Assembly: GCF_024448165.1 (NCBI RefSeq)
Contig: NZ_JAMOLN010000105.1
Span: 1 to 34,996 of the forward strand
DNA from: Streptomyces longispororuber
GTDB taxonomy: Bacteria; Actinomycetota; Actinomycetes; Streptomycetales; Streptomycetaceae
Length of the DNA stretch: 34,996 nt
Direction: 5' to 3'
Below are positions 1-7,384 of this stretch, in pieces (within the stretch, counting starts at the first letter, position 1; the number at the start of each line of letters is the position of its first letter). The notes beneath the pieces were generated by a model. That model saw nothing but the letters and a program-made list of their open reading frames with translations. It made no database searches and was not told the origin of the DNA. The position numbers were made by a program, and so were the translations under genes.

Positions 1-73
1 CGCCGCGCGATCCCACGCTCCCCGAGGAAACGTCCCGTTCCTCGGCGGAGCCGCTCGTGCCCTCGGTCTCCAT
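1..73 (-). CDS. Possible 5' end of a divergent gene (partial)
   Basis: An ATG at 73 on the minus strand opens a reading frame that stays open to the left edge (about 24 codons, beginning METEGTSGSAEERD). It is preceded by a purine-rich stretch (GGGGGCAAGGGCC) that could serve as a ribosome binding site, and by a TAGATT hexamer at 115-110 that could be its -10. It would be transcribed divergently from gabT and could be a regulator of it. The visible residues are too few and too low in complexity to name a family. Only the start context supports this call. Confidence 0.4.
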   Translation of the reverse strand, partial: METEGTSGSAEERDVSSGSVGSRG

Positions 74-109
74 GGCCCTTGCCCCCTGCTCAGCGGTCGA
101 TCCGGCCTC

Positions 110-138
110 AATCTAGTGCCCGTACCAAGGGAGTTCAC
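110..138 (-). promoter_or_regulatory. Candidate promoter of the left-edge gene
   Basis: On the minus strand a TAGATT hexamer (115-110, fitting the actinomycete TAnnnT -10) is preceded, after 17 nt, by GTGAAC (138-133), a weak -35. It would give a leader of about 30 nt before the ATG at 73. The call is based on hexamer similarity only. Confidence 0.3.
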
Positions 139-146
139 CGATTACG

Positions 147-196
147 CGCCCCGCTGGCCCGTACGGGGCGTCGTACCCATGTGTCCAACTCGGACA
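147..196. promoter_or_regulatory. Two inverted repeats in the gabT upstream region
   Basis: CGCCCCG (147-153) is repeated in inverted orientation at 164-170, and TGTCC (182-186) is inverted as GGACA (192-196). Both lie in the 267-bp region between the left-edge gene and gabT, where operators for a divergently encoded regulator would be expected. Nothing else was recognised between 74 and 340. The second repeat is short, so only the first is better than moderate evidence. Whether either binds a protein is inference. Confidence 0.35.
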
Positions 197-340
197 ACAT
201 GCCACCACAATCCCACCCCGATGGAGCATGACCGCCCCGCCACGGCGCACCTAACCTGCGAGGAAACCCCCCGTACATCCCGGCGAAACCGGACGACGAC
301 CAGCCCGGCCCAGCCGCCCCACCTGAACCAGGAGCCCCGC

Positions 341-1675
341 ATGAGCGACATCCCGCAGGAGCGCCGCGTCGTCACCGCCATCCCCGGCCCGAAGTCGCAG
401 GAGCTGCAGCAGCGCCGCCTCGCCGCCGTCGCCGCGGGCGTGGGCTCCACGCTGCCGGTGTTCACCGCCCGGGTGGACCGCGGCATCATCGAGGACGTCG
501 ACGGCAACCGTCTGATCGACTTCGGCTCCGGCATCGCCGTGACGTCGGTCGGCGCGTCCGCCGAGGCCGTGGTCCGCCGGGCCTCCGCCCAGCTGCAGGA
601 GTTCACCCACACCTGCTTCATGGTGACGCCGTACGAGGGCTACGTGGAGGTCGCCGAGGCGCTGGCCGAGCTGACGCCGGGCGACCACGCCAAGAAGTCG
701 GCCCTGTTCAACTCCGGCGCCGAGGCCGTCGAGAACGCCGTCAAGATCGCCCGCGCCTACACCAAGCGCCAGGCGGTCATCGTCTTCGACCACGGCTACC
801 ACGGCCGTACGAACCTGACGATGGCGCTGACCAGCAAGAACATGCCGTACAAGCAGGGCTTCGGCCCGTTCGCGCCCGAGGTCTACCGCGTCCCGGTCGC
901 CTACGGCTACCGCTGGCCGACCGGTGCCGAGAACGCCGGCCCCGAGGCCGCCGCGCAGGCCATCGACCAGATCACCAAGCAGGTCGGCGCGGACAACGTC
1001 GCCGCGATCATCATCGAGCCGGTGCTCGGCGAGGGCGGCTTCATCGAGCCGGCCAAGGGCTTCCTCCCGGCGATCCGCCAGTTCGCCGCCGACAACGGCA
1101 TCGTCTTCGTCGCGGACGAGATCCAGTCCGGCTTCTGCCGCACCGGCCAGTGGTTCGCGTGCGAGGACGAGGGCATCGTCCCGGACCTGATCACGACCGC
1201 CAAGGGCATCGCGGGCGGTCTCCCGCTCGCCGCCGTGACCGGCAGGGCCGAGATCATGGACGCCGCGCACGCGGGCGGCCTCGGCGGCACCTACGGCGGC
1301 AACCCGGTGGCCTGCGCCGGTGCGCTCGGCGCCATCGAGACGATGAAGGAGCTCGACCTCAACGCCAAGGCGAAGGAGATCGAGTCGACGATGAAGGCCC
1401 GCCTGACGGCGATGCAGGAGAAGTTCCCGGCCATCGGCGAGATCCGCGGCCGTGGCGCGATGATCGCCATCGAGCTGGTCACGGACCCCGCCACCAAGGA
1501 GCCGAACCCGGCCGCGGCCGCCGCGCTCGCCAAGGCCTGCCACGCCGAGGGCCTGCTCGTCCTCACCTGTGGCACCTACGGCAACGTGCTGCGCTTCCTG
1601 CCCCCGCTGGTCATCGGTCAGGACCTGCTCAACGAGGGTCTCGACATCATCGAGAGCGCCTTCGCGGCGCTCTGA
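341..1675 (+). CDS. gabT: 4-aminobutyrate aminotransferase (GABA transaminase)
   Basis: This 444-residue class III PLP-dependent aminotransferase should move the amino group of GABA to 2-oxoglutarate, giving succinate semialdehyde and glutamate in the cytosol. It is the exit step of putrescine catabolism. Visible family marks are GIAVTSVGASAEAVV near the N-terminus, NSGAEAVENAVKIAR (PLP phosphate region), VIIEP-like AIIIEPVLGEGG, the cofactor aspartate in VADEIQSGFCRTG, and the Schiff-base lysine in TTAKGIAGG (about K288). The length matches actinobacterial GabT. The open frame extends back to 116. ATG 341 was chosen because CAGGAG precedes it by a normal spacing and the extra N-terminal frame is low-complexity and not family-like. 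It lies apart from the polyamine operon at 5.1-12.4 kb but fits the same pathway. Class III aminotransferases can be mis-assigned among omega-amino acids, but the GabT call is strong. Confidence 0.93.
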   Translation: MSDIPQERRVVTAIPGPKSQELQQRRLAAVAAGVGSTLPVFTARVDRGIIEDVDGNRLIDFGSGIAVTSVGASAEAVVRRASAQLQEFTHTCFMVTPYEGYVEVAEALAELTPGDHAKKSALFNSGAEAVENAVKIARAYTKRQAVIVFDHGYHGRTNLTMALTSKNMPYKQGFGPFAPEVYRVPVAYGYRWPTGAENAGPEAAAQAIDQITKQVGADNVAAIIIEPVLGEGGFIEPAKGFLPAIRQFAADNGIVFVADEIQSGFCRTGQWFACEDEGIVPDLITTAKGIAGGLPLAAVTGRAEIMDAAHAGGLGGTYGGNPVACAGALGAIETMKELDLNAKAKEIESTMKARLTAMQEKFPAIGEIRGRGAMIAIELVTDPATKEPNPAAAAALAKACHAEGLLVLTCGTYGNVLRFLPPLVIGQDLLNEGLDIIESAFAAL

Positions 1676-1683
1676 GCACTGCT

Positions 1684-1757
1684 TTCACACGGCCCGGTCC
1701 GCGGCGGTTGAACCGGTAATCATTCCGTGACCTGCAGTAACGGTCGGGCCGTGTGAA
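1684..1757. repeat. 13-bp perfect inverted repeat with 48-nt spacer behind gabT
   Basis: TTCACACGGCCCG (1684-1696) is exactly inverted at 1745-1757, starting 8 nt after the gabT stop. The stem can be lengthened inward by G-U pairs. The 48-nt spacer itself contains a smaller CCGT/ACGG inversion. No T-run follows on either side, so a classical intrinsic terminator is not obvious, although Streptomyces terminators often lack one. It most likely ends gabT transcription or blocks read-through into the phosphatase gene. Confidence 0.7.
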
Positions 1758-1794
1758 GAACGTGTGCGGGCCCGATGGCAGCTTGGCCAACCGG

Positions 1795-1824
1795 CTGTCG
1801 CGTCCGGGACCCCTGACGTACGGT
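1795..1824 (+). promoter_or_regulatory. Candidate leaderless promoter of the PAP2 gene
   Basis: CTGTCG (1795-1800), an 18-nt spacer and TACGGT (1819-1824) fit a vegetative actinomycete promoter. The last base of the -10 is 8 nt before ATG 1833. With no ribosome binding site present, this would produce a leaderless mRNA. Confidence 0.4.
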
Positions 1825-1832
1825 TTCTGCAG

Positions 1833-2675
1833 ATGAGAGAAACACCTCGCCCACGGGGGACTGTGGGCGACACCGGGTCGGAGCCTCCCCAGCCCCGCCC
1901 TGGTCGTGCCCTCGCGCACACACCCGGAGCTTCCGGCTCCGGAACTCCTCACCGATCGGACGGTCGCCCGCCCCAAACCCCCCGGGGCGCGCGGTTCGCC
2001 GGTCAGTTCGGCCGGCTCGGAACTACCCCCCCTGTTCCGGGCCGGCCGACCATTTTTCCCCCGCTGCTCACCCTGGTGGCCGCACTCCTCTTCGCCGCCC
2101 TCACGTGGCAGGTGGCGACGGACGGCCCGCTCCTGACTCCCGACGAACGCCTCGGCGACGCGATCCGGACGAGCGCGATCCCGCCGGGCCCCGCGGAGTT
2201 GTTCGCCGACCTCGGCAACCTGTCGGTGGCCCTGCCCGTCCTCGCCGTGGTCCTCGCCTGGACCACCTGGCGCACCCGCGCCTGGCGCCCGGCCGTCGCC
2301 GCGCTCGTGACCATGGCCCTGGTCCCCGCCCTGGTCGCTCCGCTCCAGTCGGCGATCGCCCGCCCCGGTCCGCCGCCGATGGCCCCGGAGACGGGCTTCT
2401 ACCCGTCGGGCCACGCGGCCACGGCGGCGGTCGCGTACGGCCTGTGCGTCCTGCTGCCGGGCGGCGTCCTGCGCACCCGCGCGACGGCCTACGGCTGCGT
2501 CCTGCTGAACGCGGCCGTAGGCCTGGGTCTCGTGCGGCAGGGCTACCACTGGCCGGTGGACGTCATCGGCAGCTGGTGCCTGTCAGTGGTGCTGCTCTGC
2601 GCGACGGCGTACGTGCTGAGCCGGTGGGTCAGCCGAAGTACGCGTCGAAGTTCTTCTGGAACTCCCAGCTGTTGA
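1833..2675 (+). CDS. PAP2-superfamily membrane phosphatase
   Basis: This is a membrane phosphatase of the type-2 phosphatidic acid phosphatase family, likely acting on a lipid phosphate or diphosphate at the outer membrane face. The substrate cannot be told. The family triad is present as ARPGPP (motif 1, without the usual upstream lysine), YPSGHAATAA (motif 2, catalytic His) and RQGYHWPVD (motif 3, R-x3-H-x3-D), set among hydrophobic segments. The first 65-70 residues are Pro/Arg/Gly-rich, and their codons end in A or T unusually often for this genome. The true start may therefore lie later, although no convincing internal start with a Shine-Dalgarno is visible. ATG 1833 was kept because a -10-like TACGGT stands 8 nt upstream (leaderless). 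The 3' end overlaps the convergent chitinase gene by 47 bp, so its last 15 codons are antisense to the chitinase C-terminus. Confidence 0.8.
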   Translation: MRETPRPRGTVGDTGSEPPQPRPGRALAHTPGASGSGTPHRSDGRPPQTPRGARFAGQFGRLGTTPPVPGRPTIFPPLLTLVAALLFAALTWQVATDGPLLTPDERLGDAIRTSAIPPGPAELFADLGNLSVALPVLAVVLAWTTWRTRAWRPAVAALVTMALVPALVAPLQSAIARPGPPPMAPETGFYPSGHAATAAVAYGLCVLLPGGVLRTRATAYGCVLLNAAVGLGLVRQGYHWPVDVIGSWCLSVVLLCATAYVLSRWVSRSTRRSSSGTPSC

Positions 2676-4449
2676 AGCGGTCCCAGTTCACCGACCACGT
2701 CATCAGGCCGCGCAGCCCGGGCCAGGTGCCGTGAGTGGTGTACGAGCCGCAGTCGGTCTTCTTCGTGAGGCAGTCCAGCGCCTTGTTCACCTCGGCGGGC
2801 GCCACGTAGCCGTTGCCCGCGTTCGTCGAGGCGGGCATGCCGATGGCGATCTGGTCGGGGCGCAGCGGCGGGAAGACATTGTTCGCGTCGCCCGCGACCG
2901 GGAAGCCGGTGAGCAGCATGTCGGTCATCGCGATGTGGAAGTCGGCGCCGCCCATGGAGTGGTACTGGTTGTCGAGGCCCATGATCGGGCCCGAGTTGTA
3001 GTCCTGGACGTGGAGCAGGGTGAGGTCGTCGCGCAGGGCGTGGATGACCGGGAGGTAGGCGCCGCAGCGCGGGTCCTGGCCGCCCCACTTGCCGGTGCCG
3101 TAGAACTGGTAGCCGTTCTGCACGAAGAAGGTCTCGGGCGCCATCGAGAGCACGAACGTGTCGCCGTACTTGGCCTTCAGGGTCTTCAGGGCGGAGATCA
3201 GGTTCACGATCACGGGGGTCTTCGGGTTCTTGAAGTCCGTGTCGTCGGTGTTCAGGGAGAGGGAGTGGCCCTCGAAGTCGACGTCCAGGCCGTCGAGCCC
3301 GTAGGTGTCGATGATCTTGGAGACCGAGGAGACGAAGGTGTCCCGGGCCGCCGTGGTGGTCAGCTGGACCTGGCCGTTCTGGCCGCCGATCGAGATCAGG
3401 ACCTTCTTGCCCGCCGCCTGCTTGGCCTTGATCGCGGCCTTGAAGTCGGCGTCCGACTCGACGCCGGGGCACTCGGTGACCGGGCAGCGGTTGAAGCGGA
3501 TGTCGCCGGAGGTCGTCGACGTGGGTTCGCCGAAGGCCAGGTCGATGACGTCCCAGCTGTCGGGGACGTCGGCGAGGCGGGTGTAGCCGGCGCCGTTGGC
3601 GAAGCTCGCGTGGAGGTAGCCGACCAGGGCGTGGGTGGGGAGGTCGCCGCCGGTGCCGCCGCCCGGGGCGCCCTCCGTGGTCGTGGCCGTCACCGGGGAC
3701 GACTTCGGGGACTCGCCCGCGTCGTTGACCGCGGCGACCTGGAAGCTGTACGCCGTCGCGGGGGTGAGGCCGGTGAGAGTGGCCGACGTGCCGGTCACCG
3801 TACGGGACCTGGTTCCGTTGGCGTAGATCGCGTAGCTCGTCGCGCCGGAGACCGGGGTCCAGGACAGGGGGACGGTGGTGGCGGTGGGCGTACCCGCGGT
3901 GAGGCCCGTGGGGGCGGTCGGCGGCGCCGGGGTCTCGCCGCCGGGACCGACGAGGGTGATGTCGTCGGCGGTGTAGGCCGGGTTGCCGTACCAGCCGTGC
4001 GTGTAGATCGTGACCTTGGTGGTGGCCGGGCCGGTACGGAACGTCGTCGTCAACTGCTGCCAGTCCGGGGCCGACTGGGTCCACGTCGACACGTCCGTGG
4101 TGCCGGTGCCGCTCGCGCCGAGGTAGACGTAGCTGCCGCGGACCTGGCCCGTCAGGGTGTAGGCGGAGTCCGGTTTCACGGTGACCGTCTGGGAGCACTG
4201 GGCGTTGTCGGCGGCCGTCGGGGTCCCCTGGAGCGCCGAAGTGCCGCTGTGCACCGGTGAGGTGACGGTCTTTCCGGTGCCCGCCGTGCAGGTCCAGCCG
4301 TCCAGGCCCGACTCGAAGCCGCCGTTGCGGGCCAGGTCGGTGTCGGCCGCGCGGGCGGGGGTGGGCGCGGACAGGACGGTGAGGCCGGTCGCGGCGAGCG
4401 CGGCGGCCGTGAGGGTGGTGAGGAGTCTGCCGGGTCTGGATCGGGTCAT
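2629..4449 (-). CDS. Secreted GH18 chitinase with CBM and fibronectin type III domains
   Basis: This is a 606-residue exported endochitinase. From the N-terminus it has a twin-basic signal peptide with an ARA/ADT-type cleavage region (about residues 1-34), a carbohydrate-binding beta-sandwich (about 35-165, starting ARNGGFESG), a Thr/Pro linker, a fibronectin type III domain (about 170-255), a Gly-rich linker, and a glycoside hydrolase family 18 barrel to the C-terminus. The barrel shows the substrate-binding SIGG strand (LISIGGQNG) and the catalytic signature DGLDVDFE, with the general acid at about E393. ATG 4449 follows a CGGAGACCCCC ribosome binding site. The longer upstream frame would bury the signal peptide. 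A DasR-type operator lies 50 nt upstream, so expression should respond to N-acetylglucosamine. From memory it matches the position of S. coelicolor chiB (SCO5673), unchecked. Confidence 0.93.
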   Translation of the reverse strand: MTRSRPGRLLTTLTAAALAATGLTVLSAPTPARAADTDLARNGGFESGLDGWTCTAGTGKTVTSPVHSGTSALQGTPTAADNAQCSQTVTVKPDSAYTLTGQVRGSYVYLGASGTGTTDVSTWTQSAPDWQQLTTTFRTGPATTKVTIYTHGWYGNPAYTADDITLVGPGGETPAPPTAPTGLTAGTPTATTVPLSWTPVSGATSYAIYANGTRSRTVTGTSATLTGLTPATAYSFQVAAVNDAGESPKSSPVTATTTEGAPGGGTGGDLPTHALVGYLHASFANGAGYTRLADVPDSWDVIDLAFGEPTSTTSGDIRFNRCPVTECPGVESDADFKAAIKAKQAAGKKVLISIGGQNGQVQLTTTAARDTFVSSVSKIIDTYGLDGLDVDFEGHSLSLNTDDTDFKNPKTPVIVNLISALKTLKAKYGDTFVLSMAPETFFVQNGYQFYGTGKWGGQDPRCGAYLPVIHALRDDLTLLHVQDYNSGPIMGLDNQYHSMGGADFHIAMTDMLLTGFPVAGDANNVFPPLRPDQIAIGMPASTNAGNGYVAPAEVNKALDCLTKKTDCGSYTTHGTWPGLRGLMTWSVNWDRFNSWEFQKNFDAYFG

Positions 4450-4497
4450 GGGGGTCTCCGGGCGTGGCGGGGAAAGGGCACGGTGGAGCGCGCCCAA

Positions 4498-4513
4498 CTT
4501 GGTCCAGACCAAT
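4498..4513. promoter_or_regulatory. DasR-responsive element (dre) of the chitinase gene
   Basis: The near-palindrome CTTGGTCCAGACCAAT matches the DasR consensus WYTGGTCTAGACCARW except for the inner T/C. GntR-family DasR represses chitin/GlcNAc genes in Streptomyces and is released by GlcN-6-P. The element lies about 50 nt upstream of the chitinase start, where it would overlap or flank the promoter. The sequence match is direct; binding is inferred from the known regulon. Confidence 0.85.
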
Positions 4514-4538
4514 TGAGTTGTCAAGGGGTTCACCCTGC

Positions 4539-4997
4539 CTACTCCCCCGCCTCCCTGGCCAGTTGGGCCGCCGCCTCGTGCATCGCGAGTTCGAGGACGC
4601 CGGGGTCGGTGAGCGTGCCGGAGCCGTCCGGCGGCACCAGCCAGCGCACGCCGCCCGTCGTGCGGCCCGGGTACGGCACCACGATCCAGGTGCCGTGCCC
4701 CGCGCCCCGCACACCGGTGCCGAGCCAGCGCGCCGCCGTACCCGCGGGCACGAAGAAGCCCATCCGGGCGTCGCCGAAGTCCGCGAGGACCGGTCCCGGC
4801 CGGTCGATGACGCGGGTCAGGACGTCGAACGTGGGATAGCCGAGTTCCCCCGGCAGGATCAGCACGTCCCACTGCCGTCCCGCGGGCAGCAGCGCCACCC
4901 CGTGCGGATTGCGCTCCCACTCCCAGCGGCACGCCTCCGGATCCGGCGCCACCTGCACCAGCCACTCGACCGCCGATTTGGCCCCCGAGCCAGTCAT
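4539..4997 (-). CDS. Small conserved actinobacterial protein, prim-pol N-terminal-like
   Basis: This is a 152-residue soluble protein of no certain function. Its pattern (AVEWL near the N-terminus, then CRWEWERNPHGVALLPAGRQWDVLILP, ADFGDARMGFFVPAGTAARWLGTGVRG, WIVVPYPGRTTGGVRWLVPPDGSGTLTDP) resembles the short stand-alone proteins in Streptomyces annotated as bifunctional DNA primase/polymerase N-terminal-like. The metal-binding Asp/Glu set of an active prim-pol is not evident, so enzymatic activity should not be assumed. ATG 4997 is preceded by a strong GGGAGG site. An in-frame ATG at 5066 exists, but the intervening 23 codons have low GC at third positions and form an RNA hairpin, so they look non-coding. 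It is transcribed in the same direction as the chitinase, 89 nt upstream of it, with the dre in between. Confidence 0.75.
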   Translation of the reverse strand: MTGSGAKSAVEWLVQVAPDPEACRWEWERNPHGVALLPAGRQWDVLILPGELGYPTFDVLTRVIDRPGPVLADFGDARMGFFVPAGTAARWLGTGVRGAGHGTWIVVPYPGRTTGGVRWLVPPDGSGTLTDPGVLELAMHEAAAQLAREAGE

Positions 4998-5000
4998 GGC

Positions 5001-5061
5001 GGGACCTCCCTCTTCCTCGCTCCGACAGCGTTGGTCACGAGCGAGAGGGCCAGGAGGTCCC
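5001..5061 (-). promoter_or_regulatory. Leader hairpin sequestering the Shine-Dalgarno
   Basis: In the minus-strand mRNA, GGGACCTCC (5061-5053) pairs perfectly with GGAGGTCCC (5009-5001), which is the ribosome binding site of the gene starting at 4997. Inside it, CTCGCTC (5045-5039) pairs with GAGCGAG (5022-5016), leaving a loop of 16 nt. The folded state would hide the SD, as in RNA thermometers or ligand-controlled translational switches. No known riboswitch core was recognised. Confidence 0.6.
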
Positions 5062-5160
5062 GGCATTACGCGAGTTCGGGTTACTTCTTGGTAGTGAACC
5101 GGGTCACACCGCGCCACCAGGGCGTACGCCGGTTGATCAAGCCGGGCGTGCCGCGCGGGC

Positions 5161-6579
5161 TCAGCTGTCGAAGCCGAGGCCCACGGTGTCCATCGCCTTC
5201 AGCCACAGGTTGCGCCGGCCGCCGTTGTCGTCGGCACGGGCCAGTGACCACTTCGTGAGGGCGATGCCGGTGTACGCGAAGGGCTCGGGCGGGAACGGCA
5301 GCGGCTTCGTGCGCACCATCTCCAGCTCCGTGCGCTCCGTGCGCTCACCCGACAGCAGGTCGAGCATCACGTCCGCGCCGAACCGGGTCGCGCCGACGCC
5401 GAGGCCCGTGTACCCGGCCGCGTAGGCGACGCGGCCGCCGTGGGCCGTGCCGAAGAACGCCGAGAAGCGCGAGCAGGTGTCGATGGCGCCGCCCCACGCG
5501 TGCGAGAAGCGCACGCCCTCCAGCTGCGGGAAACAGGTGAAGAAGTGGCCGGCGAGCTTCGCGTACGTCTCCGGGCGGTGGTCGTGCTCGGCCCGGACCC
5601 GGCCGCCGTACGGATAGATCGCGTCGTAGCCGCCCCACAGGATCCGGTTGTCCGCGGACAGCCGGAAGTAGTGGAACTGGTTGGCCGAGTCGCCCAGGCC
5701 CTGGCGGTTCTTCCAGCCGATGGAGGCGAGCTGGTCGGCGGTCAGCGGCTCCGTCATCAGCGCGTAGTCGTAGACCGGCACTGTGTACGAGCGGGTCCGC
5801 TTGACCAGTGACGGGAAGACGTTCGTGCCGAGCGCCGCGTGCCGGGCGAAGACCCGGCCGTACGGGGTGCGGACCGCCACCCCGCCGCCGTTCGAGGCGA
5901 GTCGCGTCGCGGGCGTGTTCTCGTAGATGCGCACGCCCAGGTCGAGGCAGGCCCGCTTGAGGCCCCAGGCGAGCTTCGCCGGGTGGAGCATGGCCACGCC
6001 GTCGCGGTCGTACAGGGCGCCGAGGAAGGTGGGCGACGCGACCTGCTCGCGGGTCTGCTCGGCGTCCAGCAGCTCCAGGCCGTCCGCGAGCCCCGCCTCG
6101 GTCAGCTCCTGGTGGAAGTCGCGGAGTTCGGCGGCCTGGTGGGGCTGGGTCGCGACGTCCAGTTCGCCGGTGCGCTCGAAGTCGCAGTCGATGGCGTAGC
6201 GGGCGACCGCCGCCTCGATGGCGTCGAGGTTCTCGGCGCCCAGTTCTTCGAGCCGCTTGATCTCCTTGGGCCAGCGGGCGAGCCCGTTGGCCGTGCCGTG
6301 CGTGAGGGATGCGGCACAGAATCCGCCGTTGCGCCCGGAGGCGGCCCAGCCGATCTCGCGGCCCTCGACGAGGACCACGTCACGGGCCGGGTCGCGCTCC
6401 TTCGCGATGAGTGCGGTCCACAGTCCGCTGTAGCCGCCGCCGACGACGAGCAGATCGCAGTGCTCGTCGCCGGTGAGGGCGGGCCGGGCCTCGGGCCTGC
6501 CGGGGTCGTCCAGCCAGTACGAGACCGGCCGGGCGTCGGAAAGAGACGTGGTCCAGCGATTCATGGCGCTTGCGGCCAT
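5161..6579 (-). CDS. FAD-dependent amine oxidoreductase (PuuB/DAO-like)
   Basis: This 472-residue flavoenzyme of the D-amino-acid-oxidase superfamily has its dinucleotide-binding motif at LLVVGGGYSGLWTA (residues 43-56), an E at the end of beta-2 (VVLVEGREIG), the family box ASGRNGGFCAASLTHG, and the C-terminal FAD segment YAAGYTGLGVG. The shape is that of gamma-glutamylputrescine oxidase and related amine oxidases, which give an aldehyde, ammonia and hydrogen peroxide. The substrate is inferred from context: it is the last gene of the pot operon, 13 nt behind potC, with an aldehyde dehydrogenase at the operon head. ATG 6579 is supported by GGGAG at proper spacing. An internal ATG at 6564 lacks one. 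It might instead oxidise free putrescine or another amine, since no gamma-glutamyl ligase is nearby. Confidence 0.85.
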   Translation of the reverse strand: MAASAMNRWTTSLSDARPVSYWLDDPGRPEARPALTGDEHCDLLVVGGGYSGLWTALIAKERDPARDVVLVEGREIGWAASGRNGGFCAASLTHGTANGLARWPKEIKRLEELGAENLDAIEAAVARYAIDCDFERTGELDVATQPHQAAELRDFHQELTEAGLADGLELLDAEQTREQVASPTFLGALYDRDGVAMLHPAKLAWGLKRACLDLGVRIYENTPATRLASNGGGVAVRTPYGRVFARHAALGTNVFPSLVKRTRSYTVPVYDYALMTEPLTADQLASIGWKNRQGLGDSANQFHYFRLSADNRILWGGYDAIYPYGGRVRAEHDHRPETYAKLAGHFFTCFPQLEGVRFSHAWGGAIDTCSRFSAFFGTAHGGRVAYAAGYTGLGVGATRFGADVMLDLLSGERTERTELEMVRTKPLPFPPEPFAYTGIALTKWSLARADDNGGRRNLWLKAMDTVGLGFDS

Positions 6580-6592
6580 GATTTCAACTCCC

Positions 6593-7384
6593 TCAGGAAA
6601 CGGTTTTGTTCTTTCGCCTGCCGACCATCATTCCGGCGAGGACGCACAGTACGGCTATCAGGAACATGGCCGTACCGATGACATTGATCTGAACGGGCGT
6701 ACCGCGCTGCGCCGATCCCCAGACGAACATGGGGAAGGTCACGGTGGAGCCCGCGTTGAAATTCGTGATGATGAAGTCGTCGAAGGAGAGCGCGAAGGCG
6801 AGCAGCGCGCCCGCCGCGATGCCGGGCGCCGCGATCGGCAGCGTCACGCGCACGAAGGTCTGCACGGGACCGGCGTAGAGGTCCTGCGCCGCCTGTTCCA
6901 GACGCGGGTCCATCGACATCACACGGGCCTTGACGGCCGTCACCACGAAGCTGAGGCAGAACATGATGTGGGCGATCAGGATCGTCCAGAAGCCCAGCTG
7001 GGCGCCCATGTTCAGGAAGAGCGTGAGCAGCGAGGCCGCCATCACGACCTCCGGCATCGCCATCGGCAGGAAGATCAGCGAGTTCACCGCGCCGCGCGCC
7101 CGGAAGCGGTAGCGGACGAGCGCGAAGGCGATCATCGTGCCGAGCGCGGTCGCGCCGAGCGTCGCCCAGAAGGCGATCTGCAGGCTCAGCGACAGCGAGC
7201 CGCACATGTCGGCGACGCCGCACGGATTCTTCCAGGCGTCCAGCGAGAACTGCTGCCACTCGTAATTGAAGCGGCCCTTCGGCTTGTTGAAGGAGAAGAC
7301 CGTGACGACGACGTTCGGCAGCAGGAGATAGGCGAGCGTGATCAGGCCCGCGATGACCACCAGGTTCTTTCGCAGCCAGCGCAT
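6593..7384 (-). CDS. potC: Spermidine/putrescine ABC transporter permease PotC
   Basis: This is a 263-residue inner-membrane permease with six predicted helices: the first at LVVIAGLITLAYLLLPNVVVTVFSF and the last at GTAMFLIAVLCVLAGMMVG. The EAA loop that contacts the PotA ATPase is LEQAAQDLYAGPVQTFVRVTLPIAAPGI. FSFDDFIITNFN-like FALSFDDFIITNFN is typical of PotC. Two cysteines in the first external loop (NPCGVADMCGS) could form a disulphide. The ATG overlaps the potB stop (TGATG), so translation is probably coupled. With PotA, PotB and PotD it completes a polyamine importer. Confidence 0.95.
   Translation of the reverse strand: MRWLRKNLVVIAGLITLAYLLLPNVVVTVFSFNKPKGRFNYEWQQFSLDAWKNPCGVADMCGSLSLSLQIAFWATLGATALGTMIAFALVRYRFRARGAVNSLIFLPMAMPEVVMAASLLTLFLNMGAQLGFWTILIAHIMFCLSFVVTAVKARVMSMDPRLEQAAQDLYAGPVQTFVRVTLPIAAPGIAAGALLAFALSFDDFIITNFNAGSTVTFPMFVWGSAQRGTPVQINVIGTAMFLIAVLCVLAGMMVGRRKNKTVS

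Noticed and set aside
251..1543. Long minus-strand open frame opposite gabT (430 residues)
   Set aside because: It is Arg/Gly/Asp-rich low-complexity sequence, the usual shadow of a GC-rich gene on the other strand; gabT has family motifs throughout.
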